Assembly (NCBI RefSeq): GCF_029975155.1
Contig: NZ_JARKPQ010000129.1
Coordinates: 1 to 34,143 of the forward strand
Origin: Propionicimonas sp.
GTDB lineage: Bacteria > Actinomycetota > Actinomycetes > Propionibacteriales > Propionibacteriaceae
Length of the DNA: 34,143 bases
Direction: 5' to 3'
Made by a program: the position numbers and the translations under genes. Shown in pieces: positions 25,001 to 33,440 of this stretch (position 1 is its first letter; each line of letters starts with the position of its first letter). The notes below the pieces were generated by a model, which was not told where the DNA came from, did not search any database, and saw nothing but the letters and a program-made list of their open reading frames with translations.

Positions 25001-26067
25001 TGGCCGGGTACCTGAAGCCCGTCAGCGAGTCGGAGCGGGCCGCCGCAGCGGAAGCCCGGCAGGCGACGCTCGACAAGCTCCACACGCAATTGAGCGACGG
25101 CATCCTCGCCCTCAACGAACCGCAGGCCTGGAAGGCATGGCTGAAGTTCTCCAGCCAGTTCCATCGCTACTCGTTCGGGAACTCGCTGCTGATCATGCTC
25201 CAGGACCCACACGCGACCCAAGTCGCCGGCTACCAAGCGTTCAAGGCGATGGGCCGCCAAGTACGCCGAGGAGAGACCGGAATCAAGGTCCTCGCTCCGA
25301 TCACCCGCCGCGAACCCCGCCTCGACGACGCTGGCCAACCTATGCGCGACGACCAGGGCCGCGCCGCGCTCCGGCCACACGTCGTCGGCGCGAAGCCCGT
25401 CACGGTGTTCGACATCCGGCAGACGGACGGTCCTCCGCTGCCCGACCCCAAGATCGGTGAGGCCGCGCTCTTGACCGGACAAGCGCCACCAGGGTTGTGG
25501 GAACAGCTGCAGGACCTCCTCGCCGAGCGAGGATTCGACGTGCGTCGCGGCGCGGACCTGGGTGGAGCTAACGGCTATACCGACTTCGGCCAGCGGCTCG
25601 TGATGGTCCGGGATGACGTCGACGACGCCCAAGCCGTCAAGACCCTCGCGCACGAAGCGGGCCACGTACTCCTCCATCAAGAGGAGCGCAACCGTGACTG
25701 TCGCGGGATCCTCGAGGTGGAGGCCGAGTCGGTCGCATACATGGTCACCAACGCCCACGGCCTCGACTCGAGCCAGTACACGTTCAACTACGTCGCCGGC
25801 TGGGCCCTCAATGCCGTGACTGAGCAACACGACCTTGCCGTCATCCTCCGGAGCACCGGCCAGCGCGTCATTGGCGCCGCCGACCTCATCCTCCAGGCAA
25901 CGCAGCCTGGTCCAACCATCATCGACACAGCGCTGGATGCTCTCGTGGGTGACGTCCGAGTCGAGACCGACCCAACGCGTTGGGAGACGGTCCCCGTCGT
26001 CAAGGCCATCGCCCAGGAACCGCCGCCTGTCGGCTCGCCGGTGCTCCTCCCCACAGTGGCCCGGTGA
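25000..26067 (+). CDS. ardC: ArdC-type antirestriction protein (ssDNA-binding domain plus zincin)
   Basis: 355 residues. Residues about 20-145 match the ArdC N-terminal ssDNA-binding domain (AWLKFSSQFHRYSFGNSLLIMLQ, GYQAFKAMGRQVRRGETGIKVLAP, PVTVFDIRQTDG). Residues about 165-290 form a metallopeptidase-like domain with HEAGH at 218-222 and a downstream Glu (EVEAESVAYMV) completing a zinc site. ArdC proteins travel with conjugative elements and protect incoming single-stranded DNA from host restriction. It is co-transcribed with the small gene upstream, from promoter box B. Length and motifs are complete, so it is likely functional. It marks the resident element as conjugative or mobilisable. 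Confidence 0.88.
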   Translation: MAGYLKPVSESERAAAAEARQATLDKLHTQLSDGILALNEPQAWKAWLKFSSQFHRYSFGNSLLIMLQDPHATQVAGYQAFKAMGRQVRRGETGIKVLAPITRREPRLDDAGQPMRDDQGRAALRPHVVGAKPVTVFDIRQTDGPPLPDPKIGEAALLTGQAPPGLWEQLQDLLAERGFDVRRGADLGGANGYTDFGQRLVMVRDDVDDAQAVKTLAHEAGHVLLHQEERNRDCRGILEVEAESVAYMVTNAHGLDSSQYTFNYVAGWALNAVTEQHDLAVILRSTGQRVIGAADLILQATQPGPTIIDTALDALVGDVRVETDPTRWETVPVVKAIAQEPPPVGSPVLLPTVAR

Positions 26068-26069
26068 CC

Positions 26070-26438
26070 ATGAAGACCGTGATCGGCAGGCTCGCTGCGA
26101 CAAGTCACTACGGCAGTCTTCTGTTGTCGACGGCGCGCCCTGTCGGCGACCTCAACAAAGATAGAGCCCTCGCGGCATTCCTGCTGTACGAGCAGGTTCG
26201 CACTAGAAGGGCGCAGCGTCGGACTGGTGACCCCCGAGAGCCGGCAGCCGGGCGCACCTTCGTCTCGTGCCTCCGCCGTCACCATCTGCTGCCGGACGCC
26301 TATGCTGTAGAGCAGCCTTGGACGCGAGTTCCGCGCGGATCTCGGGTTCGAAGCGATTCCCCACGCATTCCCCACGACAAGGTGACGAAGTGGCCATCAA
26401 CCCACATAAGACCTTGTCAGGGGGTCATTATCGGCTGA
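26070..26438 (+). CDS. Small ORF after ArdC, probably truncated
   Basis: ATG 26070 lies two bases after the ArdC stop. The first ~50 residues (MKTVIGRLAATSHYGSLLLSTARPVGDLNKDRALAAFLLYEQVRTRRAQ) look like a plausible protein; after that the frame becomes low-quality and runs into the att-like repeat (26300 onward), which is non-coding in its other copies. The genuine gene was probably cut when the element ended here. No family recognised. Confidence 0.4.
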   Translation: MKTVIGRLAATSHYGSLLLSTARPVGDLNKDRALAAFLLYEQVRTRRAQRRTGDPREPAAGRTFVSCLRRHHLLPDAYAVEQPWTRVPRGSRVRSDSPRIPHDKVTKWPSTHIRPCQGVIIG

Positions 26439-26540
26439 CAGAAGAGAGGTTCAACTCCTCTCTCGCGCACAAAAACAGCCTCTGACAAGGGCAAATAGGA
26501 CGAAAAGGCGGGAGGCGAAAACCTCTCGCCTTTCTTGTGT
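26300..26540 (+). repeat. att-like repeat, copy 1 (tRNA-3'-end core with arm sites)
   Basis: First of three direct copies. In order: CTATGCTG, a GC hairpin at 26325-26344, two arm-type repeats TTCCCCACG at 26357-26365 and 26368-26376 (11-bp period), CCTTGTCAG at 26412-26420, then a core at about 26441-26471 containing a perfect 7-bp stem AGAGAGG/CCTCTCT with loop TTCAACT, exactly the T-arm of a tRNA, followed by seven acceptor-like bases. To the right, CTGACAAGG at 26482-26490 mirrors the left box and a terminator-like hairpin lies at 26504-26533. No 5' tRNA half is present. Confidence 0.75.
26504..26533. terminator. Terminator-like hairpin right of att copy 1
   Basis: AAAGGCGGGAGG and CCTCTCGCCTTT form a 12-position stem with one mismatch and a six-base loop. 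The near-identical hairpin follows copy 2, so it belongs to the left end of the element family. Confidence 0.6.
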
Positions 26541-26617
26541 CCCGGGCGATGTCGAGGCTGTTGACAACGGGGAATGCTTCGCTGACGCGGCCGGCGCTGC
26601 CTTTGGTGACGGGTTCA

Positions 26618-26657
26618 TTCCCCACATGGGAGGCGTGTTCCCCACGGATTCCCCACG
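26618..26657 (+). repeat. Right-arm TTCCCCACG repeats beside att copy 1
   Basis: TTCCCCAC at 26618-26625 and TTCCCCACG at 26638-26646 and 26649-26657. The last two have the same 11-bp period as the left-arm pair. They look like arm-type binding sites of a tyrosine recombinase. The surrounding 26541-26757 holds no gene. Confidence 0.6.
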
Positions 26658-26757
26658 GTGGTCACCGGCAACGTCGTCCTCATGGACTGGGACGCGACCG
26701 TGTCCTGGTGTACGGCCGCCCGGGACGGGACGGTGAACTGCGCACCTGCTGCGCGCG

Positions 26758-27609
26758 TTAGTTCAGGATGGCCGCGCCTGTGCTCCGTGGCGTGTCGGGA
26801 CGGAGGTGTTGAGGGGACGGGTGTTGGAGGTAGCCATGGATGGCGAGGAGGCTGGCCACGACGACGAGGGAGACCATCACCATGGCCGGTGTGGTGTTGC
26901 TGGCGCCGGCGATCAGCATCAACACCATGGCCGCGATGATGCTGGATCCCATCAAGGCTGAGAACACCAGCCATGGCGCTAACCAGAACAGGCCGTGTTC
27001 GCGGCGTTGCAGGGCGGCGACGCCGGCGAGGATGAAGCCGGGCAACACGATCGCCAGGTCGATCACATGGATCGGGTTCACCCACAGGCCGGCTTCGGTG
27101 AGGCTTGCCGGTACCGTCCCTGTGAGGAGGGCGGGAACGAGTTCGCTCAGCCACAGGCCGGCGAACAACACGCCGATGCCGATGATCACCCACGCTGCCA
27201 TCGTCAGCGGGCGGCCGCTGGGGTAGGGGCAGTCCTTGCCACGCACGGGCTTGGCGTGGAAGATGACGGCCCACGCGGCGAGGCCCAACACGGTGACGTA
27301 GACGCCGAACAGGTAGTTGAGGTGGACCGCCATCGCGTACACGACGAATGCGTAGATCAGGTACAGCAGGGTCCCAAGCCAGACCAGTCCAGCGCGCCGT
27401 GATCCCTTGTGGTAGCCGAGGGTGGCGGTGAGGAGAACGACGACCGCGAGCAGGTTTCCGACGTCTTGACCCTTGGCCTGGAGGGCCCAGTTCTGTGTCT
27501 CGTGTGCGTAGACGCGTGGGTCAGTAAGTCCGGCGACACTGGAGACGATGACGAGTAGGGAAATGATCCCGGACCAGACCAGAACCGAACGGGGCTGGGG
27601 GAGTGTCAT
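26758..27609 (-). CDS. Multi-pass membrane protein of unknown function
   Basis: 283 residues from ATG 27609 (MTLPQPRSVLVWSGIISLL). About seven to eight hydrophobic helices span the protein: near 9-28, 50-65, 75-95, 98-118, 140-165, 185-205, 215-245 and 245-262. There is no signal peptide beyond the first helix and no catalytic motif I recognise. The C-terminal ~25 residues are polar and proline-rich. It lies alone on the minus strand just right of att copy 1, inside the first small island segment. Transport or sensing is possible, but nothing in the sequence decides it. Confidence 0.65.
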   Translation of the reverse strand: MTLPQPRSVLVWSGIISLLVIVSSVAGLTDPRVYAHETQNWALQAKGQDVGNLLAVVVLLTATLGYHKGSRRAGLVWLGTLLYLIYAFVVYAMAVHLNYLFGVYVTVLGLAAWAVIFHAKPVRGKDCPYPSGRPLTMAAWVIIGIGVLFAGLWLSELVPALLTGTVPASLTEAGLWVNPIHVIDLAIVLPGFILAGVAALQRREHGLFWLAPWLVFSALMGSSIIAAMVLMLIAGASNTTPAMVMVSLVVVASLLAIHGYLQHPSPQHLRPDTPRSTGAAILN

Positions 27610-27814
27610 GGCACTCACAGTACGGGCTCCGAACACGTGCCCTCGCCGCCGCTACGGCGAGAGACTCCCAAGCAGGAAGGGTGGGGCCGCCAGCAACCGC
27701 CCCCGGAGGACCGGCAGCTTCGAGCAAACACCCGGGCAGGTGGTCGGCGATACACATCGAGGGCTTTTCGGCGATCGTGCCGGGCGGCTGATACGGCGGC
27801 GTTAGAATGAATGA

Positions 27815-27931
27815 GTGACCTACAAGGTTGTGGTTGTCACACGGTTGGGTGGACCGGATGTCCTGCGTATTGTCGCCCTCTACGAAAGAGGACAGATCGT
27901 CGGCAACATCGTCCTGCTCTCGGAGGCATGA
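27815..27931 (+). pseudogene. Quinone oxidoreductase (MDR family) relic with both ends joined
   Basis: 38 codons from GTG 27815. The first half, VTYKVVVVTRLGGPDVLRIV, is the typical N-terminus of NADPH:quinone oxidoreductases (zinc-free medium-chain dehydrogenases). The second half, ALYERGQIVGNIVLLSEA, is their typical C-terminus. About 280 residues are missing between them with the frame kept, so an internal deletion is likely. Its end carries the GGAGG ribosome binding site of the next gene. Confidence 0.6.
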
Positions 27932-27932
27932 A

Positions 27933-28727
27933 ATGAACAGACCCACACAGTCCCGCGAAATCACTTCGTCGTCTCCTCGTCGGCGCTCCCCGGCTGGTGT
28001 CGGCCGCAGGATGAAGCCCGGCGCGTCTGCTGGTCCCGACCTTTCGTGGCAGCCGTTGTATCGGATCGGCGGCTACGCGGCGTTGGTGTTCGTGGTGCTG
28101 GTGCTGGTGCCGGTCGCGCTCGTGTTCGCCGCGCCGCTCCCACCCACCCAGGGGCGGGCTGTGTTGGAGTACATCGCCGCCAACAGGGCGGTCTACCTGG
28201 TCGAGCTGGTCAGTTTCGTCGGGTTGGCGGTGCCGGCCCTTCTCGTGTTCGGCGCCCTGGCGGTCGCCCTGTCCCGGGTCAACAAGGCCTTGGCCGCGGT
28301 CGGGGGCCTGTTCGGCATCGTGTCGGAGACGATCGCGCTGGCTCTGGGCAGCAGCCCCCAGTCGCTGCACGGCGGGCTGGTCGTGCTCGCCGACTCCTAC
28401 GCGGTGGCCGGCACGGACGCCGAACGTGCCGGCCTGATCGCTGCGGCGGAGGCGCTGATCGCCGCCACGAACGCCGTCTCGTGGGGGGGAATCCTGACCG
28501 CGGCCGGCATCCTGGTGTTGTCGCTGGTGATGTGGCAGGGCTTGTTCGGCCGGGCGCTGGCGGTGGTCGGCCTGTTCGCGGGGGTGCTCGGCGTGGTCAG
28601 CGAGGCCCTCCGCCCGTTGATCGGCCCCGCCTACCTGGTCTACGGCCTGCTGCTGCCGCTGTGGTTCGCCTGGGTCGGCTGGAAGCTCCTCAAGATCGGG
28701 GCGGCCAACCGTGCTCCCGCCCCGTGA
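27933..28727 (+). CDS. DUF4386-like multi-pass membrane protein
   Basis: 264 residues from ATG 27933, with GGAGG seven bases upstream. A polar, basic N-terminus of about 40 residues is followed by around six membrane helices: ALVFVVLVLVPVALVFA, VYLVELVSFVGLAVPALLVFGAL, AVGGLFGIVSETIALALG, a helix after the loop with YAVAGTDAERAG, ILTAAGILVLSLVMWQG, and LVYGLLLPLWFAWVGW. The layout matches DUF4386-type proteins, whose role is unknown. It overlaps the start of the acyltransferase relic by 17 bp, so the two were one operon. Confidence 0.65.
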   Translation: MNRPTQSREITSSSPRRRSPAGVGRRMKPGASAGPDLSWQPLYRIGGYAALVFVVLVLVPVALVFAAPLPPTQGRAVLEYIAANRAVYLVELVSFVGLAVPALLVFGALAVALSRVNKALAAVGGLFGIVSETIALALGSSPQSLHGGLVVLADSYAVAGTDAERAGLIAAAEALIAATNAVSWGGILTAAGILVLSLVMWQGLFGRALAVVGLFAGVLGVVSEALRPLIGPAYLVYGLLLPLWFAWVGWKLLKIGAANRAPAP

Positions 28728-29984
28728 GGCGGAGCGGCTCAGTGCCGCTGACGCCTCGAACGTGGTGATGGACGCCGACGACCAGGTCAACGTGTTCCTG
28801 ATGGCCGGCATCCTCGGCGTGGGTGGGTTCGTGACCACCGACGGCGCCCCAGATCGCGGCGCGCTGCGTGGCGTCATCGCAGCCCGGATCGGCGACCACG
28901 CGTCCACAGGGCTGGCCCGCTTTACCCAACGCGTCCGCGTCCACGGGCGGACCCTGACCTGGCAGCCCTGCCTGCCCGACCTGAGCTGGCATGTCCGCCG
29001 CGTCGACCCCGTCGACGGGGTGGACGGGCTCGCCGACCTGTGCGCCAGCCTGATGACGGTGCCGATGCCCCTGGACCGGCCCTTGAGGGAGCTGCTCATC
29101 GTGTCCGGCGCCAGCCCCGACGGGCCCGGGATCGTGCTGCGCGTGCACGACGCCGTGGCCGACGGGGTCGCCGCAGTCCGGCTGCTGCAGCGGCTCTTCG
29201 GCAGCACCACCACCCCACCCACTACCACCCCGACACCACGTGCCGCGATCCCGCCGGCCCCCCGCCGGCGTTGGCGCACCAGCGCCGCCAGCATCACCCG
29301 GGTGAGCGCGGTGTTCCGGGCGACGGTCGCGCCGACTGTGTTGCTCGGACCCATCAGCTCACGCCGTGGGGTGGCCTTCGCCGAGGTCGACCTCGCAGCC
29401 CTCGCCCGCGCGGCGAAGACCCAGGGCCCACCGTCAACGATGCGCTGCTCGCCGCGGTAACGGTCGCCGTCGAGGCAGCCCTCGGCGCCGACTACCAGGA
29501 GGTACCACCGGTACTGCCCGCCAGCGTCCCGGTCGCCCTCCCCGGACGCTGGACCTCCGGCAACGCCGTGGGCGTCATGCTCGTCCCCCTCCCCACCGGT
29601 GTACCGGACGCCGGAGTCCGGCTCGCCCGGATCGCCGGAACCACCCGAGCGGCCAAATCCGAGGCCCGCGCCCAGGGCACGTTTGAACTGACCCGCACCC
29701 GTTGGGGTTCCCGGCTGTTCGCGAGGCTGGCACGACGCCAACGCTTCATCGCCTTGTTCGTCACCAATGTCCGCGGCCCCGACCAGCGACTCCACGTGGC
29801 CGGCGCACCCCTGGAACGCGTATGGCCCGTCGCGCCGATCCAGGGCAACGTCCGCCTCGGCGTCGCCGCCCTCTCCTACGCCGGCCGACTCGGTGTCTGC
29901 ATCCACACCGACGCGGACGCCATCCGAGCACGCGTCGCAGGCCGGGCCCTCGACCAAGAACTCCACCGCATGACCACCAGCTAG
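28711..29984 (+). pseudogene. WS/DGAT-type acyltransferase, frameshifted
   Basis: From GTG 28711 the frame reads LSAADASNVVMDADDQVN..., the usual start of wax ester synthase/diacylglycerol acyltransferases. The active-site HHxxxDG appears as HDAVADG, so the second His is Asp. At about 29425-29440 (AKTQG/PTVNDALLAAV) the reading frame changes by one base. The C-terminal half then continues cleanly to 29984 (NAVGVMLVPLPTG, NVRGPDQRLHVAGAPLERVWPV). The frameshift and the altered motif both suggest that it is inactive, unless the shift is a sequencing error. It would have esterified lipids with acyl-CoA. Confidence 0.8.
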
Positions 29985-30066
29985 GACCCTGTCCCGGACG
30001 AGGCGACCGCGATGTGCGCCCAGGTAGGCGCCCTAGGGACCCATCCGCCACGCGGTCGCCGGGGAC

Positions 30067-30093
30067 TCTCGCAGGATCGGTGTTCCTGCGAGA
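30067..30093. terminator. Hairpin terminator after the acyltransferase relic
   Basis: TCTCGCAGGA, a seven-base loop, then TCCTGCGAGA: a perfect 10-bp stem about 80 bp after the stop. No long T run follows, as is common in actinomycetes. Confidence 0.6.
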
Positions 30094-30163
30094 GACGGCG
30101 GCGGTGGCTGGTGACTGTGCCTCGAGGGGGTGTGGATTGAACGCGAAGATCCCCGCGGCGTGA

Positions 30164-30408
30164 CTATGCTGGGGGTCAGTCCTGGACGCGAGATCCGCGC
30201 GGGTCTCGGGTGCAGTGCTATTCCCCACGCATTCCCCACGGCAAGGTGACGATATGGCGACGGCCCATCAAAATACCTTGTCAGGGGGCCATTATCGACT
30301 GATAGAAGAGAGCTTCAACTCCTCTCTCGCGCACAAAAAGCGCCTCTGACTAGGGGTTATACAGTGAAAAGGCGGGAGGCGAAAACCTCTCGCCTTTCCT
30401 ATGTCCCG
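30164..30408 (+). repeat. att-like repeat, copy 2
   Basis: It has the same order as copy 1: CTATGCTG, hairpin at 30189-30208 (CGAGATCCGCGCGGGTCTCG), TTCCCCACG at 30221-30229 and 30232-30240, CCTTGTCAG at 30276-30284, tRNA-T-arm-like core to 30335, mirrored CTGACTAGG at 30345-30353 (8 of 9) and terminator hairpin at 30368-30397. In the T-arm stem one closing pair is C-C instead of G-C. In the upstream hairpin a G-T pair replaces the T-A pair of copy 1, so pairing is conserved despite base change. Right-arm repeats of 11-bp period follow at 30502-30532. The rest of 30409-30717 holds no gene. Confidence 0.75.
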
Positions 30409-30717
30409 GTGTTGTGACGAGTAGTTGACAAGGGAGAACACGTCGTGGCGTGACCGGCGGACTCCGTCGTGGTCGCTTCGTTCACCACGCCTGGGGGCGA
30501 GTTCACCACGCTTTCCCCACGCGTTCCCCAGCGGAGACCACTACGCCAAAACGCCGTCCCCGCGCCGGGATCCGCAACGCCCTCCAGCAACTCCGCACCG
30601 CTGGCGTCACCGTCCCTTCACCGCAGGGTGGGGCAGTGCGGACAGCTGTGGACACGGGGCCGTGACTGGGTGGTGCGGTCTTCCAGAAGCGCCTGCGCCT
30701 CGTCGGATCATGCGGCC

Positions 30718-31215
30718 ATGACTGGTCCGGACACCGCCGCCGTGTATCGCGCTGACTTTGAGGTGCAGGCGGCCGCCTTCGTCGACGAGCACCGCCAGAT
30801 GCTGCTCGCGTCCCTGGACGGGCTCACCGAGGAGGAGGCCCGGGCCAGGCTGGTGCCTTCCAAGACGACGCTCCTCGGACTCGTCAAGCATGCGGTGTTT
30901 GTGGAGCGCGTGTGGTTCGGGGAGGCGGTCACGGGGCAGTCGCGCGCCGAGTTGGGGATTGCGGCGTCGCCGGACGACTCTTTCGATCTGGCGGCGGAGG
31001 ACACCATCGAATCCGTCCGGGCCAGCTACCGCGACGCCATCGCCTTGTCGCGCACTGCGTCGGCTGGGCTGTCCGGGGATGTCGTCTTTTCGGGGAACCG
31101 GCGGGGCAGTCTCACGCTTCGCTGGATCCTCCTCCACGTCTTGCGTGAGCTGGCCCAGCATTGCGGACACGCGGACATCCTGCGCGAGCAGCTGCTGGCC
31201 CGCCGCAACCAGTGA
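30718..31215 (+). CDS. DinB-family protein (DUF664-like)
   Basis: 165 residues from ATG 30718. The four-helix DinB fold is suggested by LLASLDGLTEEEARARLVPSKTTLLGLVKHAVFVERVWFGEAV, with the first metal-type His in KHAVFVE, and by TLRWILLHVLRELAQHCGHADILREQL, which has the two later His residues (H..ELAQHCGHAD). Three His in these positions form the divalent-metal site of the family. Members include bacillithiol or mycothiol transferases and uncharacterised enzymes; the substrate here is unknown. It is convergent with the HAD relic, and its stop codon lies inside a bidirectional terminator. Confidence 0.82.
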   Translation: MTGPDTAAVYRADFEVQAAAFVDEHRQMLLASLDGLTEEEARARLVPSKTTLLGLVKHAVFVERVWFGEAVTGQSRAELGIAASPDDSFDLAAEDTIESVRASYRDAIALSRTASAGLSGDVVFSGNRRGSLTLRWILLHVLRELAQHCGHADILREQLLARRNQ

Positions 31216-31245
31216 GGCCCGGCTGCCGGGCTTTCGGGCCTCACT
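31211..31245. terminator. Bidirectional terminator between convergent genes
   Basis: AGTGAGGCCCG (31211-31221) and CGGGCCTCACT (31235-31245) form a perfect 11-bp stem with a 13-base loop. The DinB stop codon is in the left arm and the HAD stop is 11 bp to the right. Confidence 0.8.
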
Positions 31246-31255
31246 GGTCGAGCGC

Positions 31256-32084
31256 TCAGGTGCCCGCCCCGCGGGCCCGACGCCAGACGGCGTCCGGGAC
31301 GAGTTGGTCGAAGGTGTCGATGATGTGGTCGGGACGCTGCTCGGGCGGGGCGGCGTCCGCTTCTTCGCGCGTGCTGTCGCCGGTCAGCACCAGGACGGAC
31401 GCCATCCCGGCCCATCGCCACGTCCGTGGCCAGGCGGTCTCCCACCATGAGGACGTCGGCGGGCTCGACTCCCAAGCCGGCCACCGCCTCTGCGACCATG
31501 ATCCCCCCCGGTTTGCCCAGGTTCACTGAGCAGCGGACGCCGGTGCACGCCTCGATGGCGGCGGTGATCGCGGCGCAGTCCGGCTCGCCGCGTCCGCCGG
31601 GGAAGGGGCAGTAGCGGTCGGGGTTGGTCTGTACGAGGATGGCCCTCCTGTGGAACCAGAGCGCGTCGAAGGCGATCTGCAGCTTGCGGTAGTCGAACGT
31701 GCGGTCGTAGGAGGCCAGCACGATGTCGATCTCGGCCGGGTGCTCGCTGAGCTGCACCCCCGCGGCGCGCAGCGCCCGGATCAGCGGCTCCTCCGCGATG
31801 GGGAACACCACGGCGTCCGGGTGGTGGTGCCGCAGCCAGCCCACGGTCGAAACCACGGTGTTGGCGATGTCGGAAACCGGCGTCGGGAGCCCGAGCCGGG
31901 CGAGCTTCGCGGCGTACTGCTCCGGGTCCTTGGTGGGGTTGTTCGACAGGAACCGGACGGGAGCCCCCAGCTCGCGCAGCACCCTCAGCGTGTCGGCGAC
32001 TCCGGGCAGGACCTCGTCGCCGAGGTAGATGGTGCCGTCCATGTCGAACACGTAGGCGGAGTACAGGCGCTCCGGACGCGTCAT
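31256..32084 (-). pseudogene. HAD-IIA (NagD-like) phosphatase, frameshifted
   Basis: It starts at ATG 32084, overlapping the upstream stop (ATGA). The HAD motifs are clear: YVFDMDGTIYLGD (motif I), FLSNNPTKDPEQYA (motif II), NLGKPGGIMVAEA (motif III) and VLMVGDRLATDVAMG (motif IV). Immediately after motif IV, near 31405, the frame shifts by one base and the genuine C-terminus continues as GMASVLVLTGDSTREEADAAPPEQRPDHIIDTF to a stop at 31256. It would dephosphorylate a small sugar or glycerol phosphate, which fits its partner. It is probably inactive or a sequencing error. Confidence 0.82.
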
Positions 32085-32520
32085 GTCCACAGCCCGCCGG
32101 GCGCGAAGACCTCATCGACGAGTTCGTCGAACCAGCCGATCTCCCTGGTCACGTCGAGGACGGTGTACCTCGACCGGTAATACATCGCGCGTGGGAACGT
32201 GTCCTTGAGTTGGGCCAGCGTGAGGCCGATGTGCTCAGGGTGCGTCGGCGTCCCCGCCGCGGCCAGGCGCGGGCGCAGCGACGGCCACGAATCGACCAGC
32301 GTCTGCACGCGCGTCCGCAGGCCGTCGGCGTCCACGTACTTCTCCCGGGTCTCCCGGACTCCCTTCTCCGCGAGCGCTCCGGTCAGCTTGGAGCGGATGT
32401 CCGCCTCGAGCGCATCCCACGACGGCCACGCGGCCACCACCCGGTCGACGTCGACGCCAGCGAGGTCGCGCTGCATGAACTTCTCGTAGAACGCGGTCAT
32501 CGCCAGCGTTCCGATGGCCT
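32081..32520 (-). pseudogene. sn-Glycerol-1-phosphate dehydrogenase, C-terminal fragment
   Basis: The frame is open from a stop just above 32518. AIGTLAMTAFYEKFMQRDL, WDALEADIRSKLTGALAEKG, HIGLTLAQLKDTFPRAMYYRSRYTVLDVTREIGWFDELVDEVF matches the C-terminal third of AraM/EgsA-type glycerol-1-phosphate dehydrogenases. The Rossmann part and the metal-binding His residues are missing. It is coupled to the HAD gene (ATGA overlap), an arrangement suggesting glycerol-1-phosphate formation and dephosphorylation. The ATG at 32500 is internal to the family, so this is a truncated gene. Confidence 0.75.
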
Positions 32521-32673
32521 AAAGGGGGGTATGGGCCAGGCTGCTGGTTGAAACCACCACGCACGCCGAACAACTCGACATGGTCCGCGAAGGCATCGAC
32601 GGGCACCAGCACCTCGTCGTCTCGTGAGCCGCGACCTTCGAGCCAATCGCGGGATGTGCGTACCTTTCGTGAG

Positions 32674-32973
32674 TCAGGCGGCGTGCAGAGTGAATCGCAG
32701 CCCCAGTGCGTTGGTCACCTTCAGGACGGTCGACCAGGTCGGGTTGCCCTGATCGGACAGCGCCTTGTACAGGCCGTCGCGGCTCATGCCGACGCGGCGA
32801 GCGAGTTCGCTCATGTTCTGGGAGCGAGCGATGACACCAAGGGCGCGGGGAACGGCCGTGGGGTCCTCGGCCGATTCCTCCAGCGCAATCTCCAGGTAGG
32901 AGGCGACATCATCGATGCCCTCGAGATAGTCGGCCGCATCGAACGGGGTGTACTTCTCAGTCTTCTTCGTCAT
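32674..32973 (-). CDS. HigA-like antitoxin with helix-turn-helix
   Basis: 99 residues from ATG 32973, chosen because GGGAGG lies seven bases upstream. The N-terminus (KYTPFDAADYLEGIDDVASYLEIALEE) is typical of antitoxins of the HigA/addiction-module type. The rest is a helix-turn-helix (ALGVIARSQNMSELARRVGMSRDGLYKALSDQGNPTWSTVLKVTNALGLRF). It should bind the toxin encoded just upstream (16-bp overlap) and repress the operon. Toxin-first order is usual for this class. Confidence 0.85.
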   Translation of the reverse strand: MTKKTEKYTPFDAADYLEGIDDVASYLEIALEESAEDPTAVPRALGVIARSQNMSELARRVGMSRDGLYKALSDQGNPTWSTVLKVTNALGLRFTLHAA

Positions 32974-33280
32974 CGTCGTCCTCCCTCGAACGCCAGTCGG
33001 CAGCAAGTTGGTGAGCCTTCTCGATGTCCTGTTGCTGTGTGGATTTGTCGCCGCCACACAGCAACAGGACCAGACGGTCGCCGTGTTGTGTGAAGTAGAC
33101 CCGGTAGCCGGGACCGGAACTCAAGCGCAGTTCGAGCACGCCCTGTCCGACCGACTTCACATCACCAGGATTCCCGTGGGCGAGGCGGTCGATCCGCTCG
33201 AGGATCCGCAGCCTGCCCTGCCGGTCCTTAAGCTTTCTGAGCCAACGGTCGAAGCCCTCGCTAGCGTAAACCTCGACCAT
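32957..33280 (-). CDS. HigB/Gp49-like (RelE superfamily) toxin
   Basis: 107 residues from ATG 33280. EGFDRWLRKLKDRQGRLRILERIDRLAHGNPGDVKSVGQGVLELRLSSGPGYRVYFTQHGDRLVLLLCGGDKSTQQQDIEKA is the compact fold of the addiction-module killer family: an Arg in ELRLSSGPGYRVYF and the strand LVLLLCGGDK. The predicted role is ribosome-dependent mRNA cleavage. The C-terminus is strongly acidic (DDDDEED) because the overlapping reading of the antitoxin start falls there. It has no ribosome binding site; the promoter places the transcript start at or next to the ATG, so it is likely leaderless. Confidence 0.87.
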   Translation of the reverse strand: MVEVYASEGFDRWLRKLKDRQGRLRILERIDRLAHGNPGDVKSVGQGVLELRLSSGPGYRVYFTQHGDRLVLLLCGGDKSTQQQDIEKAHQLAADWRSREDDDDEED

Positions 33281-33300
33281 GTGTCGACTATAGCTGACAC
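33281..33300 (-). promoter_or_regulatory. Toxin-antitoxin promoter with overlapping operator
   Basis: GTGTCGACTATAGCTGACAC is an inverted repeat (GTGTC...GACAC). On the minus strand it contains the -10 box TATAGT, which ends seven bases before the toxin ATG. Binding of the antitoxin here would block its own promoter. Confidence 0.65.
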
Positions 33301-33440
33301 TACCTGGCCGGGCAACCTCTGAAGGGAGTAGCGAGGACGGCGAGACAGCACGTCATCAAGGGTCACGTCGTGCTCACGGGCGAGCCCTGTGGTGTCAGGT
33401 GGCATGGGCGGGGTGGGGGAACCCGTGGTGTGTCCGAAGC

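Noticed and set aside
26300..26540. Complete tRNA or tmRNA gene
   Set aside because: Only the T-arm and 3' acceptor-like bases are present. No D-arm, anticodon arm or matching seven-base 5' acceptor is found next to it, and no tmRNA tag frame is visible.
27837..29966. Long minus-strand open frame of about 709 codons
   Set aside because: It lies opposite well-supported plus-strand genes (DUF4386-like and acyltransferase) and its product is biased Arg/Gly/Ala sequence with no domain; it is a shadow of GC-rich codon use.
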